64,000 bases of DNA from Streptomyces sp. NBC_00568. GTDB taxonomy: Bacteria; Actinomycetota; Actinomycetes; Streptomycetales; Streptomycetaceae. Each line of letters begins with the position of its first letter. Positions within the stretch are counted from its first letter, which is position 1. A program made the position numbers and the translations under genes. The stretch covers positions 62,001 to 126,000 of the forward strand of contig NZ_JAPENW010000002.1 in assembly GCF_026341855.1 (NCBI RefSeq), read 5' to 3'. Of this stretch, positions 1 to 7,057 are shown in pieces. Below the pieces are notes generated by a model. It searched no databases. It was not told the origin of the DNA and worked only from the letters and a program-made list of their open reading frames with translations.

Positions 1-284
1 TCCAGAAGAGAAAGCCACTGGGGGCGGATCCGCAGCAGGTCCGAAGGCTGAACCCGCGCTGGTCCTGCGCCCTCCAGCTCGGCCTCGGTCACGTGCAGCG
101 CCCGGAGACCGTCGTCGCGGCCCAGTGCTTCGCGGAGCAGACTTGGCGCCAGTCCCCAGAGCACCTTACTGGTCTTGGCGTCGATGAGTTCGCTGCCCAT
201 GATGCCCGGAACGATCACTACCGCGTCCACCGTGGTGTCCCGGCTCTTCCGGGCAGATGGGTTCCAAATTTGTGGTTGCTGCAC
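1..284 (-). CDS. LCAT-like lipase/esterase, N-terminal part only
   Basis: The gene runs off the left edge, so only about 94 N-terminal residues are visible. The start is a GTG at 284 preceded by AAAGGAG with a 7-nt spacer. Residues 20-50 read VDAVVIVPGIMGSELIDAKT and then KVLWGL. This is the first strand and PGIMGSEL oxyanion region seen at the start of lecithin:cholesterol acyltransferase-type alpha/beta hydrolases. The catalytic serine, aspartate and histidine would lie outside the window. The gene is divergent from the caspase/STAND gene at 328 across only 43 bp, so the two probably share a promoter region. In actinobacteria such lipase-like proteins can stand beside STAND/caspase genes, so a role as an associated effector is possible but is inference. 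Confidence 0.75.
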   Translation of the reverse strand, partial: MQQPQIWNPSARKSRDTTVDAVVIVPGIMGSELIDAKTSKVLWGLAPSLLREALGRDDGLRALHVTEAELEGAGPARVQPSDLLRIRPQWLSLL

Positions 285-327
285 CTTAGATCTCCTTTTG
301 CTCCCCCAGTGCAGCAGACTAATCGTC

Positions 328-2400
328 ATGAACAGTGCGAAAGAGGATGATTCGCTGCTTGGTGACCGTGTCCGACGCCGCCTCGTGACGATCGCCGTAC
401 TGGACTACGGGGACGAGGACACAGAGTTCATCGAGGGCATGAAGGAGCAGCTCCAAGCCCTCGACGTCTGGTGGCGCGCCCCCGATTTGGGCGATCGCCG
501 GTTCGCTCCGGAACAGGCTCTGGAGCTCCAACATTGCTGGGACCTGACCAACTTCTTGCACGAAATTGATTTGCATGAGGCACCCGCTGAGGACGCCATC
601 GTGCTGTTCATCTCCGGCCACGGCCACGCCGGCTCCGGCGGCAGTCACTACTTCCTGCTGCCCAAGACCCAGCTAGATCGGCTGCCAGTCACCGCCTACC
701 GCACTGCCGACCTCGTCCTCGAAGCCATCGGTTCACACGCTGAGCACGTTCTCGTGATCGTCAACACCTGTCAGGCGCACGGCGCTGACATCGACCTTTC
801 CCAACTCAGGGCCGATCTCAGCGCGAAACGCGCCAACAGTCCCACCGTCGTCGGTCTGGCCACCACTGATATCCGCACTACCGTCGGTGTCCGCAACCTC
901 AGTCATCTCCTCGCTCAGGTCCAACAGCAGCTGCGAACCTCGGCGCAGCTCACCAACCCCTACCTGAGCTTCGCCGAGTTCCTCGAACAACTGAACTTGG
1001 CCGCTGAAGCGATCGAGTGCAAACCGCCGAAGGCTCTGTTCGGCTCGGACGGCTCCTCCGCCAAGCACCTGTGCCTACCCAACCCCGGCTATCAACCAGC
1101 CCTCGTCGCCCCCGAACGCAGCCAGGTCGCCACTAGCGACGCTGACATGCGGTTCTGGATCAGCCGTGCCAGTGGTCGTCCCCATCGCACCGACCCCGGC
1201 TGGTACTTCTCCGGCCGCCAGCCCCTCACCCGGGCACTGGCCGACTTCCTGCGCGACGGACCGCTCCAGGGAAGAAGCCCGTCTTTGATCATCACCGGGA
1301 CCGCCGGCAGCGGAAAGTCAGCCGTTATCGGCCGAGCCGTGACCCTCAGCGACTCCGGCTTCCGCGCGGACCCGGCCTTCGCTCAAGCCCTCGTGCACAC
1401 CCCCACCGAGACTGTGCCACCGGTGGGTTCCGTCGATGTCGCGGTTCGCGCGCGCCAACGCTCGGCCGAAGGTGTCATCGCAGCGCTGCTCGATGGAATT
1501 GGAGGCAAGCCACCGACCTCCAGGCAGGGGCAGGACCACCTTGCTGACATGCGCGAAGCTCTCCTTGAGGCCCTGCACGACATCGCCAGCACCGGCAAGA
1601 CCGTCACCTTCGTTATCGACGGCCTGGACGAAGCGGATGATCCCTACCGCCTGATCCCCCAGCTCATTGCCCCTCTCGCGCAAACCCGCTTTGGCACGCC
1701 GAAGCTCATCATCGGCGTTCGCAGCCACCTCACCAAAGGGGCGCCCGCCGCTGACGACACCGCACTGCTGGACCACCTCAGACGAGCCCTGACTATTCGT
1801 CTGCTTGCAGACGCCGACATCCCGCCGCTGGAACTGCGCACCGACGGCCCAGACACCGTCCAAGACATCCAGGCTTACCTCCAGGCTTTGCTCGACGACA
1901 TCGACGACCACTCCTTCGACGTCACCGAGACCGCAGGCCGGATCACGCGACACATCCCCGCAGTCTCCTTCCTCGATGCCCGCATCGCAGGGGATCAGAT
2001 TCGTGAGGCGGACCATCCCGGTAATCGCCTTAACGACCCCTACTGGTGGGACTCTCTCGGGCAGGGGCTGGTTGGCCTTCTCGGTGAGGAACTGCGCGGG
2101 ATGAACACACCGGAGTTGCCGCCAGAGACTGCATTGGGACTCCTCCGGGCCGCTGCGTTCGCGCAGGGCGCCGGCATCCCGTGGGGCCCGATCTGGCCAG
2201 CCGTGACTGAAGCGATCCTCGATCGGCCGCTGCCTGACGCCGATGCGGCCATCGCAGCCCTCCGTGCCAGCCGCCTGGTCGGCTACTTCGCACAGGACGC
2301 AGAAGACGGCCGCATCGTGTACCGCCTTGCTCACGAACGCCTTGCGGAGGTCCTTCGAGACGAGCCTCACCGTCTGTACGTGCCAAAAGAGAGGCAGTAG
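328..2400 (+). CDS. Caspase-like peptidase fused to STAND NTPase
   Basis: Predicted 690-residue signalling protein. Residues about 18-160 form a caspase-fold domain. The strand LFISGHGHAG holds the catalytic histidine (about 98) and VIVNTCQAHG the catalytic cysteine (about 148). A STAND/NACHT-like NTPase follows, with Walker A GTAGSGKS at about 324-331 and Walker B FVIDGLDEAD at about 428-437. The C-terminal third looks helical and winged-helix-like. ATG 328 is chosen because it puts the first beta strand (VTIAVLDYGD) near the N-terminus; the ribosome site is weak. Its TAG stop overlaps the GTG of the WD40 gene by one base, so the two are translationally coupled. In known caspase-STAND conflict systems, a sensor arm triggers NTP-driven assembly and the peptidase cleaves partners or causes cell death. 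Here the sensor repeats would be supplied by the separate WD40 protein (inference). Confidence 0.85.
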   Translation: MNSAKEDDSLLGDRVRRRLVTIAVLDYGDEDTEFIEGMKEQLQALDVWWRAPDLGDRRFAPEQALELQHCWDLTNFLHEIDLHEAPAEDAIVLFISGHGHAGSGGSHYFLLPKTQLDRLPVTAYRTADLVLEAIGSHAEHVLVIVNTCQAHGADIDLSQLRADLSAKRANSPTVVGLATTDIRTTVGVRNLSHLLAQVQQQLRTSAQLTNPYLSFAEFLEQLNLAAEAIECKPPKALFGSDGSSAKHLCLPNPGYQPALVAPERSQVATSDADMRFWISRASGRPHRTDPGWYFSGRQPLTRALADFLRDGPLQGRSPSLIITGTAGSGKSAVIGRAVTLSDSGFRADPAFAQALVHTPTETVPPVGSVDVAVRARQRSAEGVIAALLDGIGGKPPTSRQGQDHLADMREALLEALHDIASTGKTVTFVIDGLDEADDPYRLIPQLIAPLAQTRFGTPKLIIGVRSHLTKGAPAADDTALLDHLRRALTIRLLADADIPPLELRTDGPDTVQDIQAYLQALLDDIDDHSFDVTETAGRITRHIPAVSFLDARIAGDQIREADHPGNRLNDPYWWDSLGQGLVGLLGEELRGMNTPELPPETALGLLRAAAFAQGAGIPWGPIWPAVTEAILDRPLPDADAAIAALRASRLVGYFAQDAEDGRIVYRLAHERLAEVLRDEPHRLYVPKERQ

Positions 2401-4703
2401 TGACTCCAATCCAGCAGCCGGATCCGCCAGCCGACGTCCACCGGCGAATCGCCGACCGGCTAGCGGAGTTGGCCAGCACCCCGGCAGAGGTTCCCCCGCA
2501 CCCTTACGTTCGGCGGCACCTCGCCCAGCACGCCGACCTTGGCGGTGTCCTCGACGATGCCCATCTGCCAGCCAGCTTCCTGCCTTGGGACACCGGCGGA
2601 CAACTCCGTGGCCGACTCGGCCTCCCCGTTACCCCTAGTCCCGGACTGGAAACTCTTGCTGCTTGGGCCAGCATCGAACCTTTCCTGCGCGATGCAGACC
2701 ACCAGACCCGTACAGCCAGTCTCCAGTTCGCCCTTGCCGCGGCGGGAGCCGAGGTCGGCGACACGGCCATCGTGCGACCGCGATTCTCCCGGTGGCGCAC
2801 TATGAACAACGTCATCGCCGAAACCATTGCCCTTTGCCTCACGGCCTTCGTCGAACCTGATGGTCAGCCGTTGCTGGCGACCGGCGGTGAGGACGGGACG
2901 GTGCGGGTGTGGGATCCGCTGGCCGGTGTCGAGGTAGGTGAGCCGCTGCGCGGGCACGACGGTCCGGTGAGGGCGCTGGCGGGGTTCGCAGATGTGGAGG
3001 GTCAGCCGTTGCTGGCGACCGGCGGTGAGGACGGGACGGTGCGGGTGTGGGATCCGCTGGCCGGTGTCGAGGTAGGTGAGCCGCTGCGCGTGCACGACGG
3101 TCCGGTGAGGGCGCTGGCGGGGTTCGCAGGTGCGGAGGGTCAGCCGTTGCTGGCGACCGGCGGTGAGGACGGGACGGTGCGGGTGTGGGATCCGCTGGCC
3201 GGTGTCGAGGTAGGTGAGCCGCTGCGCGTGCACGACGGTCCGGTGAGGGCGCTGGCGGCATTCTCGGATCAGGAAGGACCTCTGCTGGCTGCCAACGACG
3301 ACCACTTCGTGCGGGTGTGGGATCCGTTGCAAGGCAGCCGAGTTCAAACGCTGCGTGGGCCCGACTCGGCAGTCTCGGTGGTGGCGTTCGAGGGTTTGGA
3401 CGGACAGCCTTTGCTCGCCATCGGCACTAGCCACTCCGTGGTTCGGTTGTGGGATCCACTACTGCAAACCGAGTTTGGAATTCTGCGCGACCATGACAGC
3501 GGACTGCTGGCGGTGGCCGCGTTCACAGACCCGGGAGGGCGGCCAATGCTGGTCACCGCCAGCGAAGATGCAACGGTGCGGGTGTGGGATCCGCGTGCAA
3601 AGAGCCAGGTTCCGCTGCTACACGGCCATGCTGGCTTCTTGACGGCGGTGGTGGCCTTCCCAAGTACACAAAGCGAGTTGCTGCTGGCCACAGCCGGCCT
3701 TGACGGGCCCGTTGAAGTGTGGGATCCGCTGGAGGGCGTCCAGGTAGGCCAGCCACTGAGTCGGTACGGCCGCCCGGTGACGGCGATGGTGGCGTTCGCG
3801 AGTCCGACCGGTCGGCCATTGCTGGCCACTGGCATGCTTGATGGGGCCGTTGAAGTGTGGGATCCGCTGGCGCATGTCCAGGTAGGCGAGCCACTGTGTT
3901 CGGCTGGGCCAAGGCGGCGATCGGGCAAACGGCGGGGCCCGAGACGCGGGCACGCCAGCCCGGTGACGGCGATGGTGGCGTTCGCGAGTCCGACCGGTCG
4001 GCCATTGCTGGCCACTGGCATGCTTGATGGGGCCGTTGAAGTGTGGGATCCGCTGGCGCATGTCCAGGTAGGCGAGCCACTGCGTTCGGCTGGGCCAAGG
4101 CGGCGATCGGGCAAACGGCGGGGCCCGACACGCGGGCACGCCAGCCCGGTGACGGCGATGGTGGCGTTCGCGAGTCCGACCGGCCGGCCATTGCTGGCCA
4201 CTGGCCGGGAGGACGGATCGGTACAGGTGTGGGATCCGCTGGAGGGCGTCCAGGTAGGCGAGCCACTGCGTTCGGCTGGGCCAAGGCGGCGATCGGGCAA
4301 ACGGCGGGGCACGACACAAGGGCACGCCAGCCCGGTGACGGCAATGGCAGCGTTCGCGAGTCCGACCGGCCGGCCATTGCTGGCCACTGGCCGGGAGGAC
4401 GGATCGGTACAGGTGTGGGATCCGCTGGAGGGCGTCCAAGTAGGCGAGCCACTACGCGGGCATGATCGCCCAGTGACGGCATTGGCGGGTTTCAGCGGTC
4501 GCTCTCTGCTCGCCACCAGCAGTGGTCGCACGGTACACGTCTGGGCCCTCGGTCGTACGCGAGGATTCCTACGTATCGTCACAGCTAGCTCCGTGCATGC
4601 GCTCGCGAGCGGCGAGGGAATGCGCCCGGATAGTCATGTTGGTCTCGCAGTCGGCGCTGGGGCGGGCCTCGTTCTTGTTGACATTGACCTTGGTCGACTC
4701 TGA
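2400..4703 (+). CDS. WD40 beta-propeller repeat protein
   Basis: Predicted 767-residue protein starting at a GTG that overlaps the upstream TAG by one base. After about 160 non-repeat residues it holds roughly a dozen WD40 blades with the signature LLATGGEDGTVRVWDPL; most carry VRVWDP or VEVWDP. The first three blades are near-identical at DNA level. Three later inter-blade segments (about residues 500-640) contain an Arg/Lys-rich insertion around GPRRRSGKRRG instead of the usual GH-dipeptide linker. There is no enzyme domain and no signal peptide. It is most likely the ligand-recognition or scaffold arm of the caspase/STAND protein encoded just upstream, split into its own gene. This partnership is inferred from coupling and from fused family members elsewhere. 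Confidence 0.85.
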   Translation: MTPIQQPDPPADVHRRIADRLAELASTPAEVPPHPYVRRHLAQHADLGGVLDDAHLPASFLPWDTGGQLRGRLGLPVTPSPGLETLAAWASIEPFLRDADHQTRTASLQFALAAAGAEVGDTAIVRPRFSRWRTMNNVIAETIALCLTAFVEPDGQPLLATGGEDGTVRVWDPLAGVEVGEPLRGHDGPVRALAGFADVEGQPLLATGGEDGTVRVWDPLAGVEVGEPLRVHDGPVRALAGFAGAEGQPLLATGGEDGTVRVWDPLAGVEVGEPLRVHDGPVRALAAFSDQEGPLLAANDDHFVRVWDPLQGSRVQTLRGPDSAVSVVAFEGLDGQPLLAIGTSHSVVRLWDPLLQTEFGILRDHDSGLLAVAAFTDPGGRPMLVTASEDATVRVWDPRAKSQVPLLHGHAGFLTAVVAFPSTQSELLLATAGLDGPVEVWDPLEGVQVGQPLSRYGRPVTAMVAFASPTGRPLLATGMLDGAVEVWDPLAHVQVGEPLCSAGPRRRSGKRRGPRRGHASPVTAMVAFASPTGRPLLATGMLDGAVEVWDPLAHVQVGEPLRSAGPRRRSGKRRGPTRGHASPVTAMVAFASPTGRPLLATGREDGSVQVWDPLEGVQVGEPLRSAGPRRRSGKRRGTTQGHASPVTAMAAFASPTGRPLLATGREDGSVQVWDPLEGVQVGEPLRGHDRPVTALAGFSGRSLLATSSGRTVHVWALGRTRGFLRIVTASSVHALASGEGMRPDSHVGLAVGAGAGLVLVDIDLGRL
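2863..3276 (+). repeat. Three near-identical 138-bp WD40 units
   Basis: Copies begin at 2863, 3001 and 3139 and differ at only a handful of positions, much less than the later blades. The 138-bp period equals 46 codons, one blade plus linker. Near-identity at synonymous sites indicates recent duplication or gene conversion, as expected for a recognition surface that changes by blade shuffling. Confidence 0.85.
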
Positions 4704-4941
4704 GTTGCCCCGGGCTGGCCAGCAGAAGCCCTGATCGAGCCTGAATCCTTGCCAAGGGGATGAAGGATCTCGGCATCTCGCTCCGGAGGGCTTCGACCAA
4801 CGCTGCCGGTGGCCAGCTCGACCAAGCGCTTCGCTTCCGGTCTGCGGTGAAAGCTGCCGCCCACTCGGGTGAGATCCCGGTCGGGTGAGGGCCCGGTCAG
4901 TTCTCGTGTGAGCAGCTGTCTGGTCCCTCTTCATCCATGGG

Positions 4942-5286
4942 GTGATCAAGAACCTGCTGGGTGTTCTGCTCGCTCTGTCCGTTGTCCCGCTGGCTGCTCC
5001 TGCGGCGGGAGCCTCTGTCGAAATGTCTCTGGCTGTCCGTTTCGCTGCGGCCTCGAAGGAGGCGGCGCCGCCCGCCGGGACGGACGTGCCGCTGCGGCAG
5101 GCGCTGGCCTGGGTGGACGAGGTGCCGGAAGGGCCTCGGGCCGGATACAGACGCGAGCGGTTCAAGCACTGGAACAAGGGCCTGGACCCGACGGATGGAT
5201 GTGACACCCGCAAGGAGATTATCCGTGCCGAGGCCGTGCTGACCGACCAGGTGTGGGTCACTTCCGCGGCGTCTCGGCCGAGCTGA
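4942..5286 (+). pseudogene. HNH-family secreted nuclease, 5' stump
   Basis: GTG start at 4942. The first about 25 residues (IKNLLGVLLALSVVPLAAPA) form a signal peptide. The segment around RERFKHWNKGLDPTDGCDTR followed by KEIIRAEAVL matches the start of the HNH (DUF1524/GmrSD C-terminal-like) secreted nuclease family. Compared with the related 3' fragment at 21.0-21.5 kb, about 20 residues are missing after AEAVL. The reading frame ends shortly after DQVWVTSA, before the DVDHMVPLAEAW active-site region, so no nuclease can be made. The intergenic stretch upstream (4704-4941) shows nothing recognisable. Confidence 0.65.
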
Positions 5287-5498
5287 CGTATTCCATGATC
5301 TTCAACGTGACGGGGCCATGCGTGCGCCACCACGTGCCGTCCGCCTCCCTGCGACAGGCTGGGTCAGCTGCTCCGCGCCCGCAGCACCCGCAGTGTGCGG
5401 TGCAGATCGTACGGATCGGGCGGCACCCGTAGACGACGGGGCATACCCCCACCCTAGGCGGCGTCCACGACGGGCTGTGGGGCCGCTCAGGCTCCTTG

Positions 5499-5927
5499 TC
5501 AGGCGGCTGCTTCGACGTCGGCCTGCTGAAGCGGCGCTGGGACCGCGCCCTCGGCGTGCTTGAGTGCCATGCGGGCCATGACCAGGGGTGCGCCCTTGAT
5601 GCCCTCGCTCTCGCACCGATCCCACCAGGCGTGGCTCAGCACGGCTGCCGTCGCGTCCCGGAGGTCGACCCAGAGCTTGTCGTACGTGGCGGCTTCTTCC
5701 TACGACCAGCCCACGGTGGCCGGGCGCCCATCCCGCTTCCGCTCTTTGTCGCCCGCCCACCCCTCGTGGGGTTCACGCGACCAGGGGAGCTTCGCCTGAA
5801 GGGCGTGGAGTTCGGCGTAGAGCGTGGCTTCCCGGAGCTGGGCGTCCAGCAGGTCCTTGGGGAAGTCGAGAGGGTCGAACGGGGCGTCGGCGGGCGCGGC
5901 GGTGCCCTTCGGGGCGGGAGTGGTCAT
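5499..5927 (-). pseudogene. Small actinobacterial protein with in-frame amber stop
   Basis: ATG at 5927. The frame reads 76 codons (FDPLDFPKDLLDAQLREATL and onward), hits TAG at 5702-5700, then continues open in the same frame for another 66 codons (EEAATYDKLWVDLRDATAAV and onward) to TGA at 5499. The sequence on both sides is compositionally one protein of about 142 residues, with no signal peptide or membrane segment. I recognise it only as a small conserved Streptomyces protein often seen near integrative elements; the function is unknown. Its upstream region carries the 28-bp element also found upstream of the DnaE-like gene. The TAG could be a true nonsense mutation or a sequencing error. 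Confidence 0.5.
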
Positions 5928-5994
5928 GTCTCGGAGCTTAGTTCGAGTCGCCGACATCCTCGGCAGGGGTCGGCGTTGGGAGTGGCTGCTGGGC

Positions 5995-6022
5995 GTTGTG
6001 ACGGAGCACGGCAGCTTGCGAG
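5995..6022 (-). promoter_or_regulatory. 28-bp element, copy upstream of small gene
   Basis: Read on the minus strand, this is CTCGCAAGCTG followed by CCGTGCTCCGTCACAAC. It matches 25 of 28 positions of the plus-strand copy at 6913-6940. It lies 68 bp upstream of the small gene's ATG. More TTGCAAAC/CTCGCAAAC words continue upstream of it (6060-6105), so it looks like a multi-site operator or promoter. Confidence 0.5.
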
Positions 6023-6201
6023 TTGTCGCGAGGAAGGACCTGGTTGGGGGGTCCGGTGGTGTGCGACGGTTTGCGAGTTTGGCAGGCCGAAGTTTGCAAG
6101 CCCCGAGACACCTCATGGTGCTCACTCGTCAAGCCGCCGCCTGCGGTATTCGAACGGCGATCACTCATAGCGCTTCTTGATGGGAGCGGATCGGCCGCGA
6201 C

Positions 6202-6738
6202 CTACTCCAGGTAGAGAGCAGTCAGATGCGGCAGGCGGCGAGCGATCTCGTCTGAGTCCGAGAAGTCGAAGTTCCAGGCAGGGTCTAGCTGCGGGTAGCG
6301 GATGGTGGGTGCCTCCAGGGGAAGCTGATCACCGGTCGCCGTGATATGCGCGTTCCAGGCGATGACCAGCATGTCTTCGCCCTCCAGGTCGATGCCGGCG
6401 GCTGCGGCGGCTTGGACTGTGGGAAGTTTCGCCAGGGCGTCAGGATCAGCGACGACGCGCTCGAAGACTTCACGCCCTTGAGCGATCAGCCAGCCTCGGA
6501 AGTAGTCGAAGCCGTCGTCGGAGCATCCACCGTTGGCGGTGTAGGCGGCGGCCCACAGAGGGTTGGTGTAGGACTCAATCATCAGGTCCCACAGCACCTG
6601 CTCAGCGGCGACGATCTCCTCGACCAGCCGGGCGGCCAGCAGCGAGGTCGCTTCGCGGGCGATCGCTTCGCTTTCGTGTGGGGTGATCGCCCGGTCGCGG
6701 GCCGCCGCGATGAGCTCCCAGAACTGCTCCTTGTTCAT
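6202..6738 (-). CDS. DUF4240 domain protein
   Basis: Predicted 178 residues from ATG 6738 (an in-frame ATG also exists at 6756). The N-terminus MNKEQFWELIAAAR and the central GGCSDDGFDYFRGWLIAQGR are the hallmarks of the DUF4240 family, which is common in Streptomyces and has no established biochemical role. There is no signal peptide or membrane helix, so it is cytosolic. The gene stands alone and is divergent from the polymerase gene to its right. It is flanked on both sides by copies of the 28-bp element in inverted orientation. Confidence 0.75.
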   Translation of the reverse strand: MNKEQFWELIAAARDRAITPHESEAIAREATSLLAARLVEEIVAAEQVLWDLMIESYTNPLWAAAYTANGGCSDDGFDYFRGWLIAQGREVFERVVADPDALAKLPTVQAAAAAGIDLEGEDMLVIAWNAHITATGDQLPLEAPTIRYPQLDPAWNFDFSDSDEIARRLPHLTALYLE

Positions 6739-6891
6739 GGCGGGAGAGCATGCCATCTCGTACTGACAGAAGGAGTTCTCGACCGTTGGATCAGGCTGCC
6801 GGCTTCGCCTCCAGGCTCGGGTGCCGGAAAAGGCGACCAGTTCATCCGTCCGCTCCTTCGAGCCGCTGTGCGGAGTGCCACCGTCGACGGG

Positions 6892-6940
6892 CTCGCAAGC
6901 TGCAGTGCTCCACTCGCAAACTGTCGTGCTCCGTCACAAA
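6892..6940 (+). promoter_or_regulatory. Tandem copies of the CTCGCAA-GTGCTCC element
   Basis: Two tandem copies begin at 6892 and 6913, 21 bp apart (two helical turns). Each has CTCGCAA(G/A)CTG then GTGCTCC. The second continues to GTCACAAA and matches the inverted copy at 5995-6022. They sit about 120-165 bp upstream of the DnaE-like start, as expected for an operator or iteron array. Confidence 0.5.
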
Positions 6941-6977
6941 AATCAAACGAGCGTACGAGGGGGGCAGGTTCACCTAT

Positions 6978-6993
6978 TCGCACACTTGTGCGA
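6978..6993. promoter_or_regulatory. 16-bp palindrome, candidate LexA-type operator
   Basis: TCGCACACTTGTGCGA has 7-bp arms (TCGCACA/TGTGCGA) around CT. It lies 65-80 bp upstream of the polymerase start. The layout is like the actinobacterial/Bacillus SOS box (CGAAC-N4-GTTCG), but the core is CGCAC/GTGCG. It may be the site of the divergent LexA paralogue at 19.7 kb (inference). Confidence 0.35.
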
Positions 6994-7057
6994 TTGCTGG
7001 TTATGGTTGATAACTGGAGAGGTCACAGGTCAGGGGAGGGCCACAGGAGATTTGGAG

